Source: Symbiodinium sp. CCMP2592 (taxonomy: Eukaryota; Sar; Dinophyceae; Suessiales; Symbiodiniaceae). From it: DNA of 64,000 bases. The notes below the pieces were generated by a model, which had not been told where the DNA came from, searched no databases, and worked only from the letters and a program-made list of their open reading frames with translations. Where the stretch lies: the NCBI GenBank assembly GCA_905221615.1, contig CAJNDT010000001.1, positions 2,531,894 through 2,595,893 on the forward strand, given 5' to 3'. Within the stretch, counting starts at the first letter, position 1. Each line of letters opens with the position of its first letter. Shown in pieces: positions 1 through 9,779 of the stretch. Both the position numbers and the translations under genes were made by a program.

Positions 1-126
1 CCACAAGCTTACTCCTAGAGTCGAGGGACGCGTAGCGTGCCCCCTTCTCTTGCACTTTACACGGTCTTGCTCACAGCTCTTATAGTGACACCTTAGAACT
101 TGACAAGGCATCGCAGTCCGTTCGCA
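1..126 (-). repeat. 3' LTR of Z-A, truncated by window edge
   Basis: These bases match 36393-36518, the end of the 5' LTR, with one visible mismatch (T at 57 against C). The repeat ends in TTCGCA and the rest of the LTR, about 322 bp, lies left of the window. Confidence 0.93.
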
Positions 127-390
127 CCCCCCATGAGTTGCGTCTCCGACGCTGCTCACCCGGAAGATGGCACGATAGGACAACAGAAAATGTTCCGCCG
201 CAACGTTGACATTGAAAATCAGAGCCTTGCATCCCAATTAGAAACGTTGTGACACTCATCTACGTCAGTAACGACCCCCTGAAATGGCAAACGAATCAGG
301 CGTCACCGAAGAAAGAAGCATTCGCGATGGAATTCCACGGGCGAAGCACAGAGGTCACAATCTGGAAGATGAGGTAGATCATGTGTTGTC
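127..390 (-). other. Polypurine tract and 3' untranslated segment of Z-A
   Basis: Six C (127-132) directly abut the LTR. On the coding strand this is a G6 run next to the LTR start, as expected for the plus-strand primer. The same C6 sits at 37764-37769 in Z-B. No ORF of the element enters this stretch after the stop at 391. Confidence 0.7.
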
Positions 391-2490
391 TCACCGCCAT
401 CTCCGCGTTGACGTAGTATCGCGGTTCCAAGGCCGGAGGCTCTCCTCTGGATACTGGTCCCTTTGCTTTCCTTTGTCCTTGCCTTTATTTCGGCCTTTAA
501 CGGCGATGTAGTCGTGGTAGGAATTGGCATTCCAGCCACCATGTTGCTCATCTCCGGTCCTTTCACGCCCTTTTGAAGGTCCCTTGGCCGAAGAAGCGCT
601 TGCACGTTCCTCCGTAGTAACAGGCGTGTCCATGATGGAAGTACCACCTGGAGGGAGATACTCAGCGGCCGAGATGTGATGTAGGGCTTCAGTACGTTTG
701 GTTGTCGGATTTTGCTGTCTCTCAGCCTTGGATCTGACCAATCTGTCCATGAAATGCGCAGGCATTTGCACATTGTGGTCCACCAGCAATCCAATGGTCT
801 GGACTGAATGATCGGCATGAGTCAGCAGGATACCGACGGGGTCGATGTACAGGAAGTCCACCGGTCCAGTTGGCGTTGGTCGTAGCACTGAGAATTGTTG
901 GTGTCCTGTCACCATCGGAATCACCTCGCACAGGACGTTCAGGCAACAGAAGTGCATAGCCTTCACATCTTCATCCCTGTTGCTCTTCAAGTACGTAGTA
1001 GGGTTGAAGTTGTCCCTGCCAATTCCCATCATGTTGGCTCCCCGTGTAAGCAACGAAAGCATCTGATTCGTCCGGAAGCGCTTCAAAGTGTAAGTCCCGT
1101 TGGGATCGTACTGCTTGAGGTTCTCAGGCTCCTTGGCAAAGCGAATGATCTCCTCGTCAGTCACATCCCTGCTCACACCCGTTTCTCTGTCCACTCCAGC
1201 CAAAGATCCCCACTTTCCGAGCACATCATAGCGTTGGCCAAGTGCGAAATTCTCCCTCATCTGGAACAACGGCATAGTCGCCCACTTCGCGAATCCTGAC
1301 CAAGCCTTGTAGATGGTTCTGCACACCACGAATGCCATATACGAAAGAGCGGCCATGTTGGCGTCAATGCAATGGGCATTTCGCTTTCCTGGGTAGTAGG
1401 ATGGCTGCATGGCGGTACGTGCGAGTTGTAGTTCAGGATCGATGTTCAAAGACTGGCCGGCGATGAGGACGGGACGTCGTTCCTGTGCAACTGCATCTGG
1501 TACTGCGTCATCAAAGTCCTCTCCTGGCTCTGTGTCCATTTCTTCATCAGGTTCCTGTTCTGGATCGTCCTCCGCGACGACAGATGGCTCTGGGATTTCC
1601 TCAGGTTCCGCAACGGTCTCTGTCTCCATGGCTTCCTGCTCCTCGACGGTCGCCTCAGGCACTGCTGCTGCCGCAGCTTCCATTGTCTGAGCAATGAAGT
1701 CACTGGGGATCTCCGTAGGAGTCTCCCGTTGTGGAGTACCTTGGTAGTATCCGCAAGAAACGAATTGTGACCAGCAGGACGTGCATCGGGAGAAGCATGC
1801 TGGAACGATGTTGTAGCATGCCGGGCACACCCTCATTCTCCTTCCATCCTCGTCTCTGCGTAGGTCTTCGGGTCGCCAATTCTTGATGACAAACTTGATC
1901 CCTTTGTCCATGTAGTGATGCCGAACCGTGTTCTCCCTGTGGGACTCCAGGACAGTCGTAAGGTCTCGCATGATCTGCTCCTTGCTGGTGTCGTGGGGTC
2001 CAGGAGGCATCTCGCAAAGCAATTCCATGATCTTGCTTGGTGTTCGGTATCTCTCGAATTCAGGGAGCAAAGGTGATGCATAGTAGTCCAACACCATCTC
2101 TTTCTCCAATCGTTCATCGTAGATCTTTTCCACCAGAGCGAAAGAGTGTGTATCTTGAGGATTCGGGACGCAAAACCATACCTCCTTGACGAACTGGAAC
2201 GGTATCGTTCGGCCAACGATGATGATGCCGCTGTCTGTGATACGTCCATCTTCTCGTGCAAGGTCCTGCGAAGGGACATGGAGGACCGCCAGCGGCATGT
2301 GCTTGGCTTGTGGTCCATGTACCCGCATCTTGGTCGTCGCATTCCGGTGATCGAACGGTGCGAATACCCCCCAATAGCTGTGGAGTCTGCCGCCTTGGTT
2401 GCCTCGAAATTGGCGCCTATGGTCGAAGTCCCCGTCGGGGTCCTCCGAACCAGGCATGATGCCTTGCGTGACAATGGAATCCAGTTGCGG
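391..2490 (-). pseudogene. Z-A second polyprotein, C-terminal segment (KptA/Tpt1-like and Cys-rich)
   Basis: This frame matches the C-terminal three quarters of the intact 880-residue reading frame of Z-B (38015-40657) over its whole length. Near its start (about 2490-2150) it carries a segment with the pattern of KptA/Tpt1 RNA 2'-phosphotransferases: GIMPGSEDPDG, an RLHSYWGVF stretch, MRVHGPQAKHMPLAVLHV, then ITDSGIIIVGRTIPF and FVKEVW. Next come two CxxC pairs (VCPACYN, RCTSCW), an acidic Glu/Pro-rich linker, and a conserved domain containing FCCLNVLCEVIPMVTGH. The function is unknown; the KptA resemblance is pattern-based and unproven. A one-base deletion near 2490 (CCAG-TTGCGG against CCAGGTTGCGG in Z-B) separates it from the upstream frame, so this copy is broken. 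Confidence 0.7.
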
Positions 2491-2984
2491 CATGCCGTAG
2501 CGTGGAACGCGCCTCCAAGACGTTGCAAGAGGGTCATAGATGGAGATATTGCGAACCTGTTCTTGTCCAACTGAAGCAAATTGTTCTGGGGATCGGAGTG
2601 CGCAGAGTGACCACTCGTAGCCCGAACTGCCCATGGCTTCACCCAGCCGTTGCAAACGTTCAGGTACCTCTGGCTGTGCCGGCAACGATCATTGTTCTGG
2701 ATCTCTGTGATCTGGTCAGGAATCGATACCAACATGTTCGAGCCTGCGGATCCAAGAGTCTCCGTGCCGGGGTCCTTCACTCTCACTCCCAGGAACTGCA
2801 GCCGAATCTTGGCCTTGTGGCGTCTCGTGGCTGCGAGCATGTTCCCTTGGAACAATAGCTGGAGTCTTTCATTGTACACTCTCTTCCTCTGTTGATCATC
2901 GGTCCTTGAGACCGCTTCGGTGATGCGTCTGCTGTCATGGGTCCATAGTTGCTCATGCCTCACCAAATCTCGATCAGCACCCAC
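2485..2984 (-). pseudogene. Z-A second polyprotein, middle segment in a shifted frame
   Basis: This frame carries the counterpart of residues 17-190 of the Z-B 880-residue ORF (LVRHEQLWTHDSRRITEAV, GNMLAATRRHKAKIRLQFLG). It is flanked by two frameshifts relative to Z-B: about 2970, where Z-A has lost one base after VLIE, and about 2490. No recognised domain lies in it. It has no start codon of its own and is simply the middle of a decayed polyprotein. Confidence 0.75.
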
Positions 2985-5764
2985 CCTCCTTCATCACATC
3001 GAATGACGCTGCTGAATGCCACTTGGCACCTGTTGTCAAGCCATTCCGAGCCTGGGCGCCTGGCGATTCTGTGACGCAGGTCAGATTGAATGCATGATAG
3101 CGCCCAATCCGCGTTCCTTCTTCGATGATGGGTGATGTTGCGAAGGACAACTTCGTTCACGAGGTCCCATCGATTGTGGATGAAGCTTGCACCCTTGGTT
3201 GGGATCAGGTCGAGAATCCCGCATCGGATTGGCCTTCCGCCGCCGATGGATTCGTAGCCTGCATTGGTGTAGCCCTGAATAGTATCATCATATTCAAAGC
3301 TAGGACGGTCTCCTCGTTGAGGTAGGCGTCGGTCGCGATGGTCCGAAAGCTGCTCAATGAGGTCCACCACCCGCTGACTGTTCTCTGGTCCCATGTCCTG
3401 CAGCGGCACACCACAAGCATCATGTAAGCCCCGACGGTTCTCCACATCCGTGCAGAGATTGTGTTTGTTCTCGTAACGGATCAAGACCACATCACCCCGT
3501 ACGGCTTCGCCTCCGCGTCGCGGTCGGGCTTTGGCCTTGGGTCGTCGGTCCGAGGATGCAACACTCACATGGTCTGTGGTGTCAACGTCCATTGGCTCAT
3601 CTTGTTGTGGCGGTATTCGACGTGGATATCGAAGAAGGCTTTCCTTGATGATCTGGATGCTCCGAAGTATCAGATCCCGGGTCGCAGCATTTTCCGTGCA
3701 ATTGGACAGATGGTGTTGATCACTGCCACAAGCGATACAGAACGTGAGGCTATTGCTTCCGACCGACATTTCGCCCTGAGCAAGTATTCCCACATAGTCC
3801 TGAAGCTGCGCGACAAATCCTTCACGAATCATCTGCCTGGGATCAGGGTCTTCTGCACCTTGTTCTTCTTCGGGTTGTGCATCCACATCTACATCCTGTG
3901 CAGGTATTGGTGGAGCAACAGAGACCCCTGGATCGTCCGTGACGTTGTCAGCGGCCTGTGTCTCGTCGGTCCTTGCAATCTCTACGGGGTAGATATCGCC
4001 ATCGACGATCACTGTGAAGTCAATCACGAGGTCAGCGGACATGTTGTTGACGATCTCAGCGACTTGTTCATTCTTCTTGGGCGGTGTCCTCTTGCGTGGG
4101 GAGTCAACCGTGATCAGCTCGATAGCTTCGGCCGACGCGTAGCGGAAGAATGATCTTTCGATCCCCCTCACGCACGCATTTGCCCCCTCAAGGCCACCCC
4201 AATTTGGAAAATGACTTGGGTGTCTCATTGCAATTGTAAGAAGCCCGAGTGCCAGCTCCATCGTGTCACCCAGGAGTTCCTCCTTGGGCAAGGCTGACCC
4301 TCTGTAGCATTCTTGGCGCTCCTCCGGAGTCAAAAGCATTCTCATGAAACCAGCATAAGCGCAGTTCCCGGCATCGTAGTAGCAGATGTAGCATGTCTTG
4401 CCTTCGGAATCGTATCCTCTGTCCCATGCCAACTGTTTGGCCTTTCCCCATGCCGCGTACTCGATGGCCTGACTGGCTGTGATTCGGAGACCACCGTAGT
4501 GAGAAACCGTCTTGCCAATGTCTTCGTAGACCACTTCCGCACAAGCTTTGAGGAACTCCTTGATGTCCATGCGAGGGTCCACAAATTGAAGCCTCAGGTC
4601 ATAAAGGTGCTTTGCGCAAGCCAAGGTGTATTTCTGGGACGCGACTAAGTCATTGAAGGAGCTGACCTGATGCTGCATCTTCAAGGCTGAAGTATGCGCG
4701 CACCCAATGCAGTGTCCAGGATACCCGTTTCCAGTCGGCTTGAAGAAGGCCTGTGCGTAGCACTCAGCCAACTTCATTGCGTCACATCCAGGGCAATAGA
4801 ACGTTCTCCCTTTGACATAGCCGGTGTTCGGGGTCGCGTAGGTGTCGATCCGGAACCAGTAGTGCCTGTTGTCGTAATAGGCTTCGGGGACGGTCATGGC
4901 GATGTCAAAGTCCTGCCAGGTGACTGCGGACGATTCAGCGACCGTGTCACCCTGGGCACCCGACCTGATCTGTTGCTGTTGTTCTCCCGTGAACCATGTC
5001 TGCGAAATCTTGGTGGACGTCTTGACTTCACTCTTGTCCTCCCAAATCTCGACAAGCGACGGGTGAGCGACTGTGTCGGCGCGGACAGTTTCATCCCATG
5101 AGCGGATTCTCGATGCCTCAACGAAGCACGTGGATACCATCTTCTCGCAGAACAGCTGCTTCTCATAGATAGCGTAGCCCAATTTGAACCTGACCCGAGA
5201 GTCCGGTGCTGGCACCTTTTCGGCTGACAGTGTATGCACGCCTGATGACGCATGCTTCATCTGGCTGTACATTCTTGACCAAAACGAAGATCCATGAATC
5301 ACCACGCATGCTCGGGCTCGCAACTCCAGTTCAATATACATTCCCAGCGCGTGGAAACCGTTGAACAGAGAAGCTTTGTGCTGAAGGTAATTGCTAGCTG
5401 CTCCAACGAACCGTAAGTCGTGGTTGATGTTGACAATTGGAGGGCGCGTGGTACGCTTCCCTGCTGCGATGATAGGGTCAACGTACGTCACCTTGAGCTG
5501 TCGCTGCAAGTCAGTACGGATCGCTGCTCCGTCTCCGACTTCACTCATCGGAAAAGACATGTTCTCGATGAGGATTGCCTGGAGAGACAGATGGTAATGC
5601 AGTGTGACGGTTGCAAGCTGCTCTTCAGTCAAGCCATCCAATGTCGCATTCACAGATTCCAACGATCCTTTTGTGACTTGGAAGTTGTAGTTGGCACCTG
5701 TGGTGATCGACGGGCTCACAATGTAGATCTCGCTCCACCCATGCATGCCGAGGTTCTCTCTCAC
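2960..5764 (-). pseudogene. Z-A second polyprotein, central segment with zinc motifs
   Basis: This 934-codon frame opens on a GTG in the tail of the preceding frame (5761-7878), so the two are best read as one polyprotein joined through a one-base shift. It carries several possible metal sites: YCPGCDAMKLAEC with a later HCIGCAH, CYICYYDAGNC, and near its C-terminus a CCHC knuckle (CIACGSDQHHLSNC) of the retroviral Gag type, although Gag proper lies 30 kb away at the other end. The stretch after the knuckle (LRYPRRIPPQQDEPMDVDTT onward) is shared with Z-B 49711-50663. I do not recognise a catalytic domain. A basic PRKRTPPKK motif could be a nuclear localisation signal (inference). Confidence 0.65.
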
Positions 5765-7878
5765 GTGTGCGTTGATCCCCTGGTCCTTGCAACCATGTCA
5801 AAGTCCTGGACGAGGATTGTGCATTGAGAGCGCATAGTCGCGGCATCAGGTTTGCCACCCATACCCAAACTATTGCGAAATCCGTTCAGCGTGTTCATGG
5901 TGTTGATCCTTGCTTCTTCCGGAATGTCATCGTTGTCGACAAGATCGCGATCTGCCTCGATCATCACTGCCGAGGTAAGCATTGGAGGAGAAGGAAGATG
6001 CACGCATGATACCAATGCCAATGCATGGTACAGCCGTGAATACATCCGAAGCCACGCCTTTGTACTCAGCTTCACGTAGACCTTCAGGTTGAGACCCTTG
6101 TCATCACTTTGTGAGACGGAACGAATCCTTGCCAAATAGGTCACCAGTCTTCTGACGTAATGCTGAATCGGCGTGGTCCCCACGTCGTGGTTGGCCACAA
6201 ACTTTGGCGTCTCATCAATGGTAGGTGGGTACTCGTCGTGATCACGGGTCGTCGTCAGCAAGATCGAACGACAGCCTTTCTCATTGATGTTGACATAATG
6301 ATACCAACTTTCCTGAGCGCCAGCAGGGATTGGAGCTTCCTCCCATGTCGGTTGCGATGGTTCCTCTTCCGGTTGCGAAGGCGGTTGTTGTGGAGGAGGT
6401 GCCGCAGAAGATGACGACGCCGATGCCGTTGCCTCGTCCGTCCTTGCCCTCTTTGGTCCGTGGCTAGGGGTGGCTCGAGGTCCGGCAGCGGATCCTTGCG
6501 ATTGTTCCGGCGTTCTTCCATGCTCAGGGTGCACGATTCCTTCCGGTTCGAGGTTGCTTGCCGTAGGCATCGCAACTCTCCCCGTTGAGTATACCCAGCT
6601 AGGATGCCGTTGAAGGTTGGGCGGAAACAGGCCATCATCTTGCATAAGCGGACTCGGAGCTCTCATCTGTTGGAATTCAGCTTCCCATATGCCCAAGGTT
6701 TCACGTTTGAAAGCGCAGTCAGCCACGTAGCCAGATTCAACTCCGCATTGGTTCCAGGCGTAGCCACGGAACGACTCCGGCAGCTGGAATCCGTTCTTGT
6801 CTTGAGCTGCACATACGGCATCCACATGGTACTTGAGGAAAGCATACGTGGTGTAGTCGGAATCGGGGAGCACGTCATTAGACCATCGATAGTGCGGGAG
6901 TCCAGTTTGTGGATCGATCCATGATACATAGGAATGAAGCACGTAGAGACAAACACTGAACGCCTGGAGTGAATTCATCGCAAAGGCGAGCGGATGTCCC
7001 ATGCCTTGAGGCAATGTGCGCATCATTAAAGCCAGCTGGTGAACGTTGATTGGCGAAGCGCCATCGTTGCCCGCTGCACATTCCTGGTTGTAGGTCCGAA
7101 GCCCATACCCAGTGTGCTTTGCGAACATGTACATCAGCTTGCACACCCTGCATAACGTAGGCTCTCCCAACAGGTCGGATTGGTCAGGTGCTCTGCCTGA
7201 CATAGGCAACTTGTGGTAGTAGTCCTGATTCACCGTATACCATTGTTGAATTCTCGTGTCCGTCACGGCCTGGTAGGGCGTCTCCACGGAATTGATGAGA
7301 ACAGCGAGATTGTAGTACACGTCCGCATTGACGATGTTCCTGGTTGCAGTGTTCAAGTCGAACCGAACTTGTTGTCTTTCTTGTTCCAGTTCAACTACAG
7401 CCAACTTTGCATCATCACGGATCACTTCCTCATCCACCATAAATCTTGTGATGGCATGAAACTTCCCTCCGTAATCAGCAACGATGTGCTTGAGGCCTCC
7501 ACCAAATTTGATGACCATGGCGAGAACCTCCCCATAAGGTTTATTCATGTACTCCTCCGGGGCGGCGAACAAGCAAGCCTTGAGGATTTCTCGAACTCGA
7601 ATGGAAAGATCCCCTCCTGGCGACAGATTTGCACACGTGAACAGCAAGACCAAAGGAGGTGCTTTGAAAGCTGCCCATGTGCGAATGAGATCATTGTCGA
7701 CCACTTTGTCTTTCGTAATCTTTGGCGGGAGCGAAACGCTCTGCGACGAGTCCTCAGAATACATCTGCAGAAACTTGTGGAACTTCAGGAACGTCCGCAT
7801 CATCCCACCAGAAGGGAAAACTTCTTCATGGTCCACTCCTTCGAAGGCCAGCTCGTAGGCATTGTAGCTTTCACCCAT
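5761..7878 (-). CDS. Z-A second ORF, N-terminal segment, unknown function
   Basis: The frame starts with ATG at 7878 in a good context (gagccATGG), 111 bp after the stop of the first polyprotein. This suggests that Z has two separate ORFs, with this as the start of the second. It runs 705 codons. Visible features: a helical N-terminal half, a CRVCKLMYMFAKHTGYG Cys/His cluster near residue 240, a Ser/Pro/Gln-rich disordered linker around residues 470-520 with a basic PKRARTDE patch, and a folded C-terminal part. It ends four bases into the next frame. I recognise no family. The counterpart in Z-B is deleted, so there is no second copy here to compare. Confidence 0.6.
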   Translation of the reverse strand: MGESYNAYELAFEGVDHEEVFPSGGMMRTFLKFHKFLQMYSEDSSQSVSLPPKITKDKVVDNDLIRTWAAFKAPPLVLLFTCANLSPGGDLSIRVREILKACLFAAPEEYMNKPYGEVLAMVIKFGGGLKHIVADYGGKFHAITRFMVDEEVIRDDAKLAVVELEQERQQVRFDLNTATRNIVNADVYYNLAVLINSVETPYQAVTDTRIQQWYTVNQDYYHKLPMSGRAPDQSDLLGEPTLCRVCKLMYMFAKHTGYGLRTYNQECAAGNDGASPINVHQLALMMRTLPQGMGHPLAFAMNSLQAFSVCLYVLHSYVSWIDPQTGLPHYRWSNDVLPDSDYTTYAFLKYHVDAVCAAQDKNGFQLPESFRGYAWNQCGVESGYVADCAFKRETLGIWEAEFQQMRAPSPLMQDDGLFPPNLQRHPSWVYSTGRVAMPTASNLEPEGIVHPEHGRTPEQSQGSAAGPRATPSHGPKRARTDEATASASSSSAAPPPQQPPSQPEEEPSQPTWEEAPIPAGAQESWYHYVNINEKGCRSILLTTTRDHDEYPPTIDETPKFVANHDVGTTPIQHYVRRLVTYLARIRSVSQSDDKGLNLKVYVKLSTKAWLRMYSRLYHALALVSCVHLPSPPMLTSAVMIEADRDLVDNDDIPEEARINTMNTLNGFRNSLGMGGKPDAATMRSQCTILVQDFDMVARTRGSTHT

Positions 7879-7989
7879 GGCTCGGGATTCGGTCCTTCCT
7901 CCGTGAGAGAGAAGTACCCACCCCTATGCGACTTCACGGTTCCGGGTGCTCTGTAAGAGGCACCCTTCCCCGATCCGTCGGGTCAGACC

Positions 7990-8655
7990 TTAGTTGTTCC
8001 TTAGTTGGGGCTGTGTTATAGCCCCTTCATCAGCGTCTATACACTGACGTTGCTGCCATGCAATGTCCTCAGATTCATGTGCAACATGACTGACACTGAC
8101 ATGAGCTCGAACAAGGCTGCGAACATTCCTCGCAATCGACCGCCATGACACATCAATGCGCTGCGACAAACTGCTCTTCGATTCATGGTCCAAGCAATCA
8201 TCCATTCTCACCATCAAACGATCCGCTTCAGGCATGTTAGAGAACATGATCCTGCGTCCACCACCATCGCCACCAGCACCAACATGGTCATCAATCTTAA
8301 CCTTCGTCACCTTGCCACTTGAAACAAGAGCATGCAACTCTGGCCAAGACCAACATGAACATGAAGAAGGCATGTCAAGCGAAAAATAGACGTCGGAAAA
8401 TTCCGCACACTTCTTCAGCAGGCGTTTGAGAGATTTCAAGACACTTCTGAAAACCTTGTACTTCCCACCGGAACGTTTCTCACCCCCCACGCAAGCCCCT
8501 TCACTACTTCCAGGACCAACACCTGATCGCAAAAGCGATGCCACGAATAGCACAGGTGTGCGCAGGTCATTCCGGCACGAATCCTTCATTGCACCGATAA
8601 GGCTGTCCTCATCGGCCTTAGAGCCAATTAGCTCTTGCAAGTTATGCGAGCGCAT
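7990..8655 (-). pseudogene. Z-A first polyprotein, extreme C-terminal segment
   Basis: 221 codons that overlap the preceding frame by 28 bp in another phase and end 111 bp before the start of the second ORF. Basic, with a KSLKRLLKKC helix, a Gly-rich VGAGGDGGGRR loop and a helical C-terminus. No family recognised. It is probably the end of the Gag-Pol-extension polyprotein, displaced by one indel near 8640; it could also be a separate small ORF. Confidence 0.45.
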
Positions 8656-9779
8656 CCCTTAGTGGACTTAGGCACGGCGTAGCCATTGCCCAAGCCACAG
8701 AGGTCAACAATCATGCGGTCAGGCTTTCGTCCACCAGCCTTCGACGGCATTGCTACCAATCTCCCATCGCCCGTTGCCTGAAATTTCAAGGCTTTAAGCA
8801 ATCTCCTGGAGATTTGGCTAGTCAACTCGCATTTATCAGATCGATCCTTAGCGTCCGAATCGGTCATGTGCAAATGTTTGGACGAGCACACGTCAGACGA
8901 CTTAGGATGCAACGCGACGTTTGCGGCAATGTACTCCCATTCATCCTTGCAGTAGCCGAGCTCAACGGCGGTTCCGGGAGATACAGGATCCCGAAAGGTA
9001 TAACGTTGCCCGTGAGTGCATCCTTGGATCTTGATGCTCTTCCACATGGCATCTTCCTGAAGTCCCTTGTACTGCTTGGTTTCCTGGACTTGTACTCGAG
9101 GAGGTACTTCGATGATGATTTGGAACCCCCACGATGCCGCTCTGCGCGCAATTCTTTGGACGACCTCCCCCCATGGGTAGTCTGTCCGCAATTTGGCCCT
9201 TTCAGGGTTGTCAGCGATTTTCCGACTCAGCCACGAATTCTTGCCCAACACCCCTGCGCCAATGAAGATCACGGAGTTAGGGTTGTTTTTCCTCGCTTCC
9301 ACCACATCGAAGAGGTAGGCACACATGGCGTCGTCAACTTCTCGCCCCATACTCAACACGTTCACTTGTGACCCAGGGTCATAGTAAGAATCGGGAGCAT
9401 GCTGCGCAATGCAATCTTTTCCGGGAGCATACTCATTCCACCAATTCTCCTCATCGACTCCTACCAATGTCCACACCGTCACTGCCTTCGGAGCATCTTT
9501 GATGGTGATACGGTATTTCCATCGGCTGTAAGGGTTCCTGTAGGTATGGACCAACCCTCCATCGTGGTCGAAAAATTGGATCACCAGGCCCTCTTTGGGT
9601 TTACCTTCGGCGAACTCAACCACGTGAGGCACAATTGCTCCTTCATGTCCTTGATATTCCCTTTTCTGTTCGGCCGCATCATGCCACACATCCTGATACA
9701 CTGACGACCAATGATCATGACCAAACTGAGAGGCATGACTTTTGCAAAGGCCATTGAAGCAAGAGGAAAGCCCTGGCAC
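8628..9779 (-). pseudogene. Z-A post-RNase-H extension, unknown alpha/beta-type domain
   Basis: 383 codons overlapping the end of the RT/RNase H frame (9581-13918) in a different phase; the two are probably one polyprotein split by an indel near 9720. It has the alternating hydrophobic pattern of an alpha/beta fold (SVIFIGAGVLGKNSWLSRKI, WGFQIIIEVPPRVQ), a well-ordered charged core (DEWEYIAANVALHP) and a C-terminal RMIVDLCGLGNGYAVPKS. No known copia element has a folded domain at this point, and I do not recognise the family. Confidence 0.5.

Noticed and set aside
3461-4153. Plus-strand ORFs opposite the Z-A polyproteins, and similar ones at 7213, 8814, 12284, 39485, 46471 and 54228
   Set aside because: They mirror minus-strand coding sequence with clear motifs and show no domain pattern of their own.
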